Below are positions 32,160 to 40,944 of a DNA stretch of 43,886 nucleotides, in pieces. This stretch comes from a virus, in IMG/VR virus record IMGVR_UViG_3300027730_000932, positions 1 to 43,886 of that record; one strand, 5' to 3'. The notes beneath the pieces were generated by a model that worked only from the letters and a program-made list of their open reading frames with translations, was not told the origin of the DNA and made no database searches. Within the stretch, counting starts at the first letter, position 1, and the number at the start of each line of letters is the position of its first letter. Position numbers and translations under genes: made by a program.

Positions 32160-32540
32160 TTAAAATACTGCGTTTATAATGACTTTAGTCATACTTTTAT
32201 CACCAGACGGATTATAATTTGGTCTTGCCTCATTAAATGTTTCGGTTGTTGGTTTAAAAGTAATTACCTTGTCTACTCTAAATAATCTCCAACTCGGTAG
32301 TGGTTTTTTACCAAGATAAGCCCTGTGAGAAGCCCCTTCTAAATCCCAAGCTCGTAAAACTGGATTACCCGCTTTACTATAACCAAAACAAACAGGTTCG
32401 ACAATTCTTAATCCTTTTCCCCCCGGTTCATCTCCCTCATAATAAACAATAACACGCTGCCTTTTCTTAATAGCGTCTACAATATTATTTATTGAGGCTA
32501 TTTCAAGAATAAGTTTATTATAGTTATTGTAAAGTTTCAT
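32160..32540 (-). CDS. Stand-alone WYL-like domain protein
   Basis: The 126-residue protein starts MKLYNNYNKLILEIAS, a leader with an I-L-E site. A WYL-like Sm-fold core follows: IVDAIKKRQRVIVYYEGDEP, LRIVEPVCFGYSKAGNPVLR, AWDLEG, and PSWRLFRVDKVITFKPTTET. WYL domains bind ligands or nucleic acid and usually sit behind a helix-turn-helix in transcription regulators. Here there is no DNA-binding part, so it is a free sensor or a virion protein. The start codon overlaps the neighbour's stop (TAATG). Confidence 0.7.
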   Translation of the reverse strand: MKLYNNYNKLILEIASINNIVDAIKKRQRVIVYYEGDEPGGKGLRIVEPVCFGYSKAGNPVLRAWDLEGASHRAYLGKKPLPSWRLFRVDKVITFKPTTETFNEARPNYNPSGDKSMTKVIINAVF

Positions 32541-32827
32541 TATGCTGATGGGGTAGTATAAGGTTTGTCTATTTGATATTCGTTAATTTTAATTTCATTA
32601 ATTCTTTCTAATGTATCAACAGAAGAACCCCCATTCGCAGTATCTAAGAAAATACCGGTACCTTTACCAAACTCATCACCATCACCAAGAGCGTCAGGAT
32701 TTGTTGCTGAATATTTATTTTGTTCTTTATAATCATTCTTTGGAAATAATTTTTTTCTTTGCTCTTCACCAATTTGACCTAAATCATTCATTGGTTGACT
32801 AAAATCTAATCTTTCACTAGTTGCCAT
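32540..32827 (-). CDS. Small hypothetical protein
   Basis: A 95-residue polar protein (MATSERLDFSQPMNDLGQ ... LERINEIKINEYQIDKPY), low in hydrophobic residues and probably partly disordered. No family is recognised. Start/stop coupling on both sides indicates it is translated with its neighbours and may be a minor structural or assembly factor. Confidence 0.55.
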   Translation of the reverse strand: MATSERLDFSQPMNDLGQIGEEQRKKLFPKNDYKEQNKYSATNPDALGDGDEFGKGTGIFLDTANGGSSVDTLERINEIKINEYQIDKPYTTPSA

Positions 32828-32828
32828 T

Positions 32829-33299
32829 TTAAAGTAGTTTTTGCATTATTTTGTTTATTTTTTTTAGTGTTTCGGTGATTCTTATATCATCCGTAAACTT
32901 ACTATGTTCTTTAGATGGTCTATTCATATCTGCTAACCACCCCATATCGTCATATACTTTACCATCAATTGGTTCTGGCATATGTTCAGTTTCAATTCTT
33001 TTTGTGAATGAATCTCCATTTCTCATACTCTCTAGAGTCCTATCGGTCCAACTTCTCATATAATCCGCACCATTTAAAATATACGGGGCATCTTTTCCGT
33101 CACCATCATAATTATCAAACCAATGTTTAATTCTTCCTAATTGTTGATAAGTAACATACCCAGTGTCCCTTAATTCTTGATTTCTTTTATGACCTTCAAT
33201 TGAGGTGTCAGAATTAGGTAGGTGGTTAAAACAAACCCCCAGGTATTCAACTATCTCCTTTGGTAGATAAATAACTTGTCCGTATAAATCTTTATTCAC
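32829..33299 (-). CDS. Hypothetical 156-residue protein
   Basis: An alpha/beta protein starting MNKDLYGQVIYLPKEIVEYL. It has EGHKRNQELRDTGYVTYQQL and GRIKHWFDNYDGDGKDAPYI, then a polar region and a C-terminal helix (DDIRITETLKKINKIMQKLL). Internal residues around DNYDGDGKD resemble an acidic metal loop, but no known family is recognised. It overlaps the next gene by 8 bases. Confidence 0.6.
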   Translation of the reverse strand: MNKDLYGQVIYLPKEIVEYLGVCFNHLPNSDTSIEGHKRNQELRDTGYVTYQQLGRIKHWFDNYDGDGKDAPYILNGADYMRSWTDRTLESMRNGDSFTKRIETEHMPEPIDGKVYDDMGWLADMNRPSKEHSKFTDDIRITETLKKINKIMQKLL

Positions 33300-34446
33300 C
33301 TTCTTTTAAATGTTTTATTAATTTATTTAAATCAATACCTTCTTTTTCCGCAATTTTTTTAATCGATTCTATATTTCTTAAAAGTATTTTACTTATTGGA
33401 GATTCATCGTCTTCATTAGAGTCCTTTTTTACAACATCCCCAGATTTTTTCTTTTTATTTAATAAGATTTCATCAATCATTTTTTTCATCTTATCTTTTC
33501 TAAGTTCGTTGATTCTCATTTTAACATCACAATCCTCACACTCACCATATTCTTTTTCTTGTTCAAGTTCCACATCAAGTTCAGGGTCGTAACCAAAACT
33601 CATACATCTTTCGTATCTTTCAAATGGATCTTTTATCTCCAACTTTTCAAAAACTTCTAAACACTCATTAAATGAGTTTACATTTTCCATTTCTTTAAAA
33701 CCATAAGTTTCTGAATAATCTTCTTCCTCTAATGGTCTTTTATTTTCTTTTGATTCACCATAAAATATTCTAGCTCTTTGAGGAAACATACCGGTAGCGT
33801 TTCTAATTAATGCCGCTCTCTGGTCTTGTGTCCATTGAGTGTGTTGTCCCATATCTAAAATTGGTATGTTTGAAGAAGAAAAACTTCCATCCGCATCAAC
33901 AAATTCATCTAATTCACCACCTTCTTTTTCTTTCTTTTTATATTTCTCTGGTATTTTACTATTTAATCTAATACCCGCTTTATCCGCTAATGAAACTATG
34001 AATGGAGTTGCAATAGTTGACCCTGGAACCAACTGAAAAACAATTATAGGGATTAATTTTAAAATATCTTTTGATTGTGATTTTATAAAATCAACGTCCT
34101 CTTTATCTAATTTAAAATCACCCTCTTTAACAAATGAACTAATTGACCTTGAAAGTATCTTACCTAATAGTTTTGTTTCAACCACTTCTTCTTTAGTTGA
34201 TGAAACTAATTTTTTTAAATTTTTAGTTATAGAATCTAAACTTATTTTCCTACTATCTTTAAGGGTTTTTGAAATAAAATTTTTAACATTTTTTTCTTCT
34301 TTTTTAGGGAAGTCAATTTTATTATCTTCTTTCTTTGCTTCATTTAAATTTTCAGAAACAGAATAATGTAGGGATATTTTATTTCCCCTATCCTTTAAAA
34401 AGAAATAATATGGTTTATTAAAATATTCTTTTTCAAACTCAATCAT
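33292..34446 (-). CDS. Protein with LETM1-like hydrophobic segment
   Basis: The 384-residue protein has a charged N-terminal half, then ISSFVKEGDFKLDKEDVDFI followed at 130-170 by LIPIIVFQLVPGSTIATPFI and GIRLNSKIPEKYKK. That pattern (helix, LxPxxVFxxxPGxxxxxPxxx, then xLPxxF-like loop) resembles the conserved core of LETM1-type proteins and of a LETM1-related group in flavobacteria. The C-terminal half is charged and helical with a CEDCD cluster near 295. It may touch membrane, but could be a head or neck component. It is the first gene of the leftward operon behind a TATTTATA motif. Not certain. Confidence 0.5.
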   Translation of the reverse strand: MIEFEKEYFNKPYYFFLKDRGNKISLHYSVSENLNEAKKEDNKIDFPKKEEKNVKNFISKTLKDSRKISLDSITKNLKKLVSSTKEEVVETKLLGKILSRSISSFVKEGDFKLDKEDVDFIKSQSKDILKLIPIIVFQLVPGSTIATPFIVSLADKAGIRLNSKIPEKYKKKEKEGGELDEFVDADGSFSSSNIPILDMGQHTQWTQDQRAALIRNATGMFPQRARIFYGESKENKRPLEEEDYSETYGFKEMENVNSFNECLEVFEKLEIKDPFERYERCMSFGYDPELDVELEQEKEYGECEDCDVKMRINELRKDKMKKMIDEILLNKKKKSGDVVKKDSNEDDESPISKILLRNIESIKKIAEKEGIDLNKLIKHLKEGE

Positions 34447-34459
34447 AATCAGTTTTTCA

Positions 34460-34467
34460 TATAAATA
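34460..34467 (-). promoter_or_regulatory. Late-type promoter motif, leftward
   Basis: The bottom strand reads AAAGTATTTATATGAAAA, 13 bases before the ATG at 34446. It shares AAGTATTTAT with the motifs at 313 and 4733. Confidence 0.5.
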
Positions 34468-34480
34468 CTTTGATTTGTTG

Positions 34481-34488
34481 TATTTATA
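34481..34488 (+). promoter_or_regulatory. Late-type promoter motif, rightward
   Basis: GTTGTATTTATAAATAAA lies 10 bases before the ATG at 34499, back to back with the leftward motif at 34460-34467. Confidence 0.5.
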
Positions 34489-34498
34489 AATAAAAAGT

Positions 34499-36685
34499 AT
34501 GGCACAACAAAATATTAACCAATACGTTTATAAAAAATATAATCTTAATATGATTTCTGATAGTATGGATATGTCCCTAACTTCAGATGAAAGGGATTAT
34601 TATGAGGAGGTTATATTTTCACCATATTTAATTGCAGAAACATATGGTGATAGGTTGCCGGTATACTTTGATATTGATAACCCATTAACTGCCCAAGATT
34701 TAACATTAACATATAAAAACTTTAACCCAAACAACATATTTGTTTCTCAAAATTATTATAACCCAAAGAAAGAAAATTTTTGTAATTATTCGGCATCAAC
34801 CGTTTGTGATATTGGGTTAACAGGTATTGATAATGGTTTGGTTAATAAAATGTCTGGAGAAGAATTATTTTTTACAAATGGTTTGTTTGACGACACTCTT
34901 AAATTTGATAGGTTACACGTTGATAGAAGGTTAAAGTTAATACAAGTAACTGGTTATACTGGTGAATATAATAAATTTTCTGGTATATCTAATTATACAT
35001 TATATGAGGTTGTTAGTAAGATAGACCCAACTGCGGGTAAATATCACGAATTGTATGGTGGATTCTATCAGGGGTTTTATAAACTTTTTGGGTATGATTA
35101 TGAAATTTTACCAGAAAGAATGAATAAGGGTTGGTCTGTTGAGGTGATTTTAAAACCAAGATTCTGTGATGAGTTTGGTCCGTCAATTGGGGAAACTACT
35201 TTAAATTTAATTTATCCGGAAAACAAAAATACTTTTTTTTATTTAGGAACTAGAGCGGAAAATAAGTTTTATCATTACGCCGATGGAACACCAAATTGTT
35301 TTACCGGTTATACTAGAGTTACTACTCCTTTATCCGATTGTTTACAAACTTGTGCTTGTTGTAATGAAACTATAACAAATAGTAGATGTATTTTTGTATA
35401 TCCACCAAGATCAAAAGACGGTCAATATGACCCTCATTTAAATTACGGTTGTGATAAATGTGGTGGATTAACTGAAAAAAAATTAACTTGTGGTTGTGGA
35501 TGTGGAGATTCATCTTGTTTAACTTGTGGGTGGGAATGTTTTAATCACCCTTGTGTGACAATAATACCTCCTACACCAACTCCAACCCCAACACCAAGTC
35601 CAATACCAACTTGTGACCATATTGTTCCGGTTTGTACCCCAAGTTGTACTGTTTGTGAAACTTGTTTGGATTGTTTGAATTGCTCCCCAACAGGATACAC
35701 TTCAATTGAGGATACTTGTGAGAAAGACCCTTTATATGATTCTATGTCAAATAACATTTCATTTAAATTATGTGGAGACCCTAAAAATCCTGGTATTGGA
35801 ATTAAAGTTCTTAAGTTTACCGGAGATTGTATTACAACAGGAACGACAATAACAGGTCAAACATTTGTTACAGGTTATACAATACAAGAATGGTGTTCTC
35901 CTCCAATATACTCTTATTGTGAAAATATTAATCCAGAATTTTTAAATTTAGAACATTGGTTTTTACTTGATGTTGTGTGGGAAAGATATACATATTTGGA
36001 TTATTGTGATTTATGGTACAGAGGTGGGTTAGGTGATATTACAAAAACAGAACCTTTAGAAAGTTTATCAAACAATACGGTCGCATTAATTAAACCACCT
36101 TATACTAATGGAACAAAGGTTGAATCAAGTGTTGAGATTGTTAACCTTAATAATAAATGGATTGAGGATAAAAAATTTAGGGAGGGTAGATTAAAAATAT
36201 ATGTTAATGGTAAACTACACCATACAATTGAAAACTTTGAGGAGGTGATACCAAGAGCTTTAAATACTGATAAAGAAAAACAATTAGGGGTTCCTTTTAA
36301 TATATCTTGGGGTGGAGGAACTCAAGGACTTCACGAAAATTTAACATTCTCTTCTTGCACTCTTCCTTATAGTGATTATATCCAAGACCCAGAATGTTTT
36401 CCAACATCAATTTTGTCCGGAACGTCATTATCCGGATTAACAACAAATATTTTATTAGAAAAAGAATTTGGGGGTACTTTTGAAGGTGGTATATCACAAT
36501 TTAGAATGTATGTTGATCCAATAAACGCTTCAGAAATAAGACACAACTTTAATTTATTAAAGGATAAATTTAGAATGTTTAACCCGTTTTGTCCTGATTG
36601 TGATATAATAGTTTGTGAACCAAATGATTTTACTTACACTATTGGGGATTATACTACAACCACTACAACAAGTTTTTTAATATAG
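34499..36685 (+). CDS. Large Cys-rich structural protein
   Basis: The 728-residue protein has a conserved-looking N-terminal domain (VYKKYNLNMISDSMDMSLTS, PYLIAETYGDRLPVYFDI). A beta-sandwich-like region at about 155-260 follows. A cysteine-dense insert spans about 280-405: CLQTCACC, GCDKCGG, CGCGCGDSSC, and a PTPTPTPTPSP linker followed by CTPSCTVCETCLDCLNC. A second beta-sandwich (about 420-700) holds FREGRLKIYVNGKLHHTIEN and GGISQFRMYVDPI, similar to laminin-G/concanavalin-like folds that bind sugars. It ends in a Thr run. Position before the fibre genes suggests a tail-tip or fibre-attachment protein. Confidence 0.65.
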   Translation: MAQQNINQYVYKKYNLNMISDSMDMSLTSDERDYYEEVIFSPYLIAETYGDRLPVYFDIDNPLTAQDLTLTYKNFNPNNIFVSQNYYNPKKENFCNYSASTVCDIGLTGIDNGLVNKMSGEELFFTNGLFDDTLKFDRLHVDRRLKLIQVTGYTGEYNKFSGISNYTLYEVVSKIDPTAGKYHELYGGFYQGFYKLFGYDYEILPERMNKGWSVEVILKPRFCDEFGPSIGETTLNLIYPENKNTFFYLGTRAENKFYHYADGTPNCFTGYTRVTTPLSDCLQTCACCNETITNSRCIFVYPPRSKDGQYDPHLNYGCDKCGGLTEKKLTCGCGCGDSSCLTCGWECFNHPCVTIIPPTPTPTPTPSPIPTCDHIVPVCTPSCTVCETCLDCLNCSPTGYTSIEDTCEKDPLYDSMSNNISFKLCGDPKNPGIGIKVLKFTGDCITTGTTITGQTFVTGYTIQEWCSPPIYSYCENINPEFLNLEHWFLLDVVWERYTYLDYCDLWYRGGLGDITKTEPLESLSNNTVALIKPPYTNGTKVESSVEIVNLNNKWIEDKKFREGRLKIYVNGKLHHTIENFEEVIPRALNTDKEKQLGVPFNISWGGGTQGLHENLTFSSCTLPYSDYIQDPECFPTSILSGTSLSGLTTNILLEKEFGGTFEGGISQFRMYVDPINASEIRHNFNLLKDKFRMFNPFCPDCDIIVCEPNDFTYTIGDYTTTTTTSFLI

Positions 36686-36743
36686 TCATATATAAAATTT
36701 TTGTTTTTTTTTGTAAAAATTCTTTGTTTATCTTTTGTTGTAA

Positions 36744-36750
36744 TATTTAT
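36744..36750 (+). promoter_or_regulatory. Late-type promoter motif before fibre genes
   Basis: GTAATATTTATCTAG lies 43 bases before the ATG at 36794, in the 108-base gap after the structural gene. Its distance to the start codon is the longest of the set, so support is weaker. Confidence 0.4.
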
Positions 36751-36793
36751 CTAGTAAAAGAAATTAAATAAACATTAAAAACAAACAAACAAA

Positions 36794-39700
36794 ATGGCTT
36801 TTGTAATAATTAACGATTTAACTGGTGGAACTACATCTACCGTTAGATGTTCACAAGGAAATTCAGCAACTGCGGTGTATTCAACGGTAAGTGGAGGTAG
36901 ATCAAATACTTCAAACCAAGAATATTCAACAATTGCCGGAGGAAGATTAAATACCTCAAATGGTTGTTATTCTTCTATTAACGGGGGATATGGAAACATA
37001 ACTACTGGAATATTCTCTTCTATTAACGGGGGATGTACTAATAAATCATCAGGTAAATCGTCTGTTGTTGATGGTGGTACTCAAAATACCGCAACATCTG
37101 ATTATACTTTTGTTGGTGGTGGTTATTGTAATACCGCAATTAATTTAAAATCAATAGTATTAGGTGGTGATAGAAACACTTCATTATCTGGATCAACAAT
37201 TGCAGGAGCTGATAATAGTATTGCAAGTGGTTTGAAAACATTTATTGGTAATGGTTTTTGTAACACTACAACCGGAAATTACTCATCAATACCTGGGGGG
37301 TATAAAAATACTGCAACTGGACCATATTCTTTTGTTGTTGGTTTATGTAATTCAGCAACAGGTTCTGGTACCGTTGTTTTAGGAGGACAAAATGTTATTG
37401 GTACTCAATCAAACACAGTATATGTACCACAATTAAATGTTGATACTGTCGGGTCAACAACATCTCTAAATAATTTAGGAATAGATTTAAATGGAAACGT
37501 TGTTGTTGGTAATGATGTATTTGCAACAGGTCTTACTTTTAACAATAACACAGGTTTATTAACTTTGAATAATAACAACGGCGTTAATCTAACAACAGGA
37601 GGATTTATTACTCAAGATGTATTTGCAACAGGTTTTACTTTTGACACTAACACTGGTTTATTAACTTTAGATAACAACAATGGAGTTAGTTTAACAACTG
37701 GAGGATTTTTAACACAAGATATTTTTGTTACCGGAGGTACGTTAGATTATAATACACAAACATTAACATTAGATAATAATAATGGTAGTAATGTTATTAT
37801 TAATGGACTACAAGATTATTTCTTAACTGGTTTAACTTTTGATAATAGTGGATTTACATTAACGGCATCCGTTAACGATGGTAATTCTTATAGTGTAAGT
37901 TTAGGTATTTTAGCAACCGACTTAGGTTTAACCGGAGGTACTTACAACCCTAATACGGGTGTTGTTACGTTTACTAATACTTCTGGACAAACAGTTGATG
38001 TCTCAGGTTTTACAACGGGATATACTGACGTTTTCTTAACTGGAGGTACTTTTACTGGTGGAACTTTAACTTTAACAAATACTAATGGTTCAACAGTAAC
38101 AATTACAGGATTTACCGCATTAGATTCATACATAACAGGAGGAACATATGATAATAACACCGGTACGTTAACTTTAGATAGTCAAATACAATCTGTTTTA
38201 ATAACCGGGTTTACAACAGGGTTTACGGACATTTATGTTACCGGAATGACTTTTGATACTTTTAATTATGATTTAACAATAGAAAGAAATGACGGATTTA
38301 CCGATACGGTTAATTTAGGTATACTTTCTTCAGATATGACAATTACTGGAGGTACTTATGACCTTAACAGTGGTACCGCAACATTTACAAATAGTTCAGG
38401 AGGTACATTTAATGTTACCGGTTTCTTAACTGGATATACTGATGTTTATGTAACTGGAGGATATTACACCCCAGCAACCGGAATTATAACAATCCAACAA
38501 CAAAATGGTAATGTTAATATTTCTGGTATCACAGATGCGGTAGTTATCCAGGGGTCCGGATTTCAATCGACAGTTAGAAAAAATAATAATAACAACGCTT
38601 CCGCACAATATTCAACGGTAAGTGGTGGATATAATAACGGAGCAACACAATATGGTGCAACCGTTGGTGGTGGTGTATCCAATTTTGCTACCAGTACTAA
38701 TGATACCGTTGCTGGTGGTTTGTCCAATTTTGCACAAGGACAATATTCATTTATTGGTGGTGGTTATAGTAACCAAACACAAGGATATATGTCATCAATA
38801 TCTGGTGGTTGGGCAAATAGAACTACTGGACAACAATCTTCTATCGGGGGTGGTTGTTATAATACATCAGGGGGATTCCAAAGTTTTGTTGGTGGAGGAC
38901 AGTTTAATACAACTGTTGGATCACATTCATCAATTAATGGTGGTTATTTTAATAAGACAGGTCAATGTAATGGATCAACAATCGGTGGTGGTGGTACAAA
39001 CACATCTTGTGGTGTATCAACAACAGTTGGTGGTGGATATAGAAACGTTGCCTCAATATGGAATTCAACAATCGGTGGTGGAGCATGTAACACATCATTA
39101 CCAACCGCTTGTGGTTCAGTAATTTCTGGAGGTAGATTAAATACAACATCTGGATTATATTCAATGATTCTTGGAGGATTTCAAAATACTGCGGTTGGAA
39201 CTAGAAGTGCGGTTGTTGGAGGACAAAATATTATATCAACAAATAACGACACTGTTTACGTACCATATTTAAACATTCAAACGGTCGGATTAACAACACC
39301 AGTTTCAAACTTGGCGGTTGACGCTTCAGGTAATGTTGTTGTTGGTTCGTCAACAACAGATTATTTCTTAACTGGATTAACTTTTGATACTAGTGGATTC
39401 ACATTAACGGCATCTGTTAACGACGGGAATGATTATACAGTAAATTTAGGAATTTTAGCAACTGACTTAGGTTTAACTGGTGGTACATATAATTCTAGTA
39501 CAGGTGTTGTAACATTTACAAACACATCTGGACAAACAGTTAATGTGTCAGGCTTTACAACAGGTTATACGGATGTTTTCTTAACTGGAGGTACTTTTAC
39601 TAACGGAGATTTAACTTTAACAAATACTGACGGTTCATCTGTTTTAGTGACAGGATTCACAGATTATTATGTGACTGGTGGAACATATGATTCTAATACT

Positions 39701-40882
39701 GGAGATATAACCTTAGATAGACAAAACGGTCAAGTAACAATATCTGGTATATTTGATACCGATACTTATTTAACCGGAGCTACATATAGTGCATCAACCG
39801 GAGTATTAACATTATCTCAAAATAATGGACAACCAGACGTTAGTGTCTTAGGATTCCAAACATTAAATAATTTTGTAACAGGAGCAACATATTCTAACGG
39901 AACTTTAGATTTATCGTTAAATAATGGAAACGTTGTAACCGCAACTGGTTTCTTAAATAATGATTATTATGTAACTGGTGGTACATTTGATAATAATACT
40001 GGTATATTAAACTTAGAAAGACAAAACGGAACAGTTTCTATTGGTGGAATTACATTTACTGGATTAACTGGTGTTATAGTTACAGGAAGTGGGATACAGT
40101 CAGCGGTTAGAACCGGAACAGGAAGTATTGCAACCGCACCTAATTCATACTCGTTTGGGTGTCTTAATTATAGTTGTGGGGACGGATCTTCAATATTAGG
40201 AGGATATACTAATGTTATTTCCACATCTGCGTCCTCATCGGTCATTGCTGGAGGTATGAATAATAGATCTTTTGGTCAAAATTCGTTTATAGGTTCAGGT
40301 AACTTAAACACAACGTCTGGATTATATTCAATCGTTGGTGGTGGTAGGTCAAATACCGCAAACAACACTTACTCAACAATTATCGGAGGTCAATCTAACA
40401 TATCCTTAACTAATTGTTCGTCAATAGGTGGAGGTCAATCAAATCAAATTTTATCTCCAGCATCTTTTGGTAGTATATTTGGTGGTTGTGGAAATAAAGT
40501 TTGTGGTCAGTATGGTTATATTGGTGGTGGTAGATCTAACGTTGTTAGTACACCATCAACAAATGGTACCGTATCTGGAGGTTTCTCTAACACATCAGTA
40601 GGTTTAAACGCTACTGTTGGTGGAGGAACTCTTAACACATCGGCAGGAGATTTCACATCAATTATCGGAGGATGTTCAAACAAAGCGACTTGTATTCACT
40701 CACATATTGTTGGTTGTAATATAACTTCTGATAGACCATATCACACATATGTTAATAACTTTACTGTAAGTGGAGGTGGACAACCGACTACTGAAGTAAG
40801 AATGGCTGGTTTACCAACTACTGATCCTGGGATAACCGGATACGTATGGAATGATAGTGGTACATTAAAAATATCTCTTTAA
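36794..40882 (+). CDS. Long tail fibre with YadA-head-like repeats, triplicated unit
   Basis: The 1362-residue fibre is built of GGxxN repeats of about 16 residues (YSTVSGGRSNTSNQEYST...), the Hep/Hag or YadA-head type, forming a trimeric beta-roll. Three blocks of these lie at about residues 12-195, 593-820 and 1105-1310. Each opens with an S(T/A)VR leader. The first two end in a TVYVPxLN neck and are followed by stalks of GGTYDxxTGxLTL repeats every ~28 residues. The tip (about 1316-1362) reads LPTTDPGITGYVWNDSGTLK, a common phage fibre end. The N-terminus (MAFVIINDLTGG) is shared with the next fibre and probably anchors both. It lies downstream of the large Cys-rich gene. Confidence 0.85.
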   Translation: MAFVIINDLTGGTTSTVRCSQGNSATAVYSTVSGGRSNTSNQEYSTIAGGRLNTSNGCYSSINGGYGNITTGIFSSINGGCTNKSSGKSSVVDGGTQNTATSDYTFVGGGYCNTAINLKSIVLGGDRNTSLSGSTIAGADNSIASGLKTFIGNGFCNTTTGNYSSIPGGYKNTATGPYSFVVGLCNSATGSGTVVLGGQNVIGTQSNTVYVPQLNVDTVGSTTSLNNLGIDLNGNVVVGNDVFATGLTFNNNTGLLTLNNNNGVNLTTGGFITQDVFATGFTFDTNTGLLTLDNNNGVSLTTGGFLTQDIFVTGGTLDYNTQTLTLDNNNGSNVIINGLQDYFLTGLTFDNSGFTLTASVNDGNSYSVSLGILATDLGLTGGTYNPNTGVVTFTNTSGQTVDVSGFTTGYTDVFLTGGTFTGGTLTLTNTNGSTVTITGFTALDSYITGGTYDNNTGTLTLDSQIQSVLITGFTTGFTDIYVTGMTFDTFNYDLTIERNDGFTDTVNLGILSSDMTITGGTYDLNSGTATFTNSSGGTFNVTGFLTGYTDVYVTGGYYTPATGIITIQQQNGNVNISGITDAVVIQGSGFQSTVRKNNNNNASAQYSTVSGGYNNGATQYGATVGGGVSNFATSTNDTVAGGLSNFAQGQYSFIGGGYSNQTQGYMSSISGGWANRTTGQQSSIGGGCYNTSGGFQSFVGGGQFNTTVGSHSSINGGYFNKTGQCNGSTIGGGGTNTSCGVSTTVGGGYRNVASIWNSTIGGGACNTSLPTACGSVISGGRLNTTSGLYSMILGGFQNTAVGTRSAVVGGQNIISTNNDTVYVPYLNIQTVGLTTPVSNLAVDASGNVVVGSSTTDYFLTGLTFDTSGFTLTASVNDGNDYTVNLGILATDLGLTGGTYNSSTGVVTFTNTSGQTVNVSGFTTGYTDVFLTGGTFTNGDLTLTNTDGSSVLVTGFTDYYVTGGTYDSNTGDITLDRQNGQVTISGIFDTDTYLTGATYSASTGVLTLSQNNGQPDVSVLGFQTLNNFVTGATYSNGTLDLSLNNGNVVTATGFLNNDYYVTGGTFDNNTGILNLERQNGTVSIGGITFTGLTGVIVTGSGIQSAVRTGTGSIATAPNSYSFGCLNYSCGDGSSILGGYTNVISTSASSSVIAGGMNNRSFGQNSFIGSGNLNTTSGLYSIVGGGRSNTANNTYSTIIGGQSNISLTNCSSIGGGQSNQILSPASFGSIFGGCGNKVCGQYGYIGGGRSNVVSTPSTNGTVSGGFSNTSVGLNATVGGGTLNTSAGDFTSIIGGCSNKATCIHSHIVGCNITSDRPYHTYVNNFTVSGGGQPTTEVRMAGLPTTDPGITGYVWNDSGTLKISL
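37814..38116 (+). repeat. Fibre internal duplication, copy 1
   Basis: This ~300-base stretch encoding DYFLTGLTFD... through ...VTITGFT is nearly repeated, in frame, 1545 bases (515 codons) downstream at 39359-39661, with mostly third-position differences. It shows that the stalk was duplicated as part of a larger unit. Confidence 0.85.
39359..39661 (+). repeat. Fibre internal duplication, copy 2
   Basis: Second copy of the stalk segment at 37814-38116, offset by exactly 515 codons. Residues differ at a few positions (for example SVSL versus TVNL), so the duplication is not fresh. Confidence 0.85.
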
Positions 40883-40888
40883 CAAAAT

Positions 40889-40915
40889 AACCCCCAGGGA
40901 AACTTGGGGGTTTTT
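40889..40915 (+). terminator. Rho-independent terminator between fibre genes
   Basis: AACCCCCA (40889-40896) pairs with TGGGGGTT (40905-40912) across an 8-base loop, followed by T residues. The next fibre starts 30 bases later with no clear promoter motif, so some read-through is likely. Confidence 0.85.
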
Positions 40916-40944
40916 AAAAATAAAAAATTAATAAAAAAATAAAA

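Noticed and set aside
36686-36793. Possible weak hairpin AAATTTTTG/TAAAAATT after the 728-residue gene
   Set aside because: Stem is short, all A/T and interrupted by a T run; not convincing as a terminator.
38622-39122. 166-residue frame within the first fibre in another frame
   Set aside because: Low-complexity His/Val/Gln shadow of the GGxxN repeat codons.
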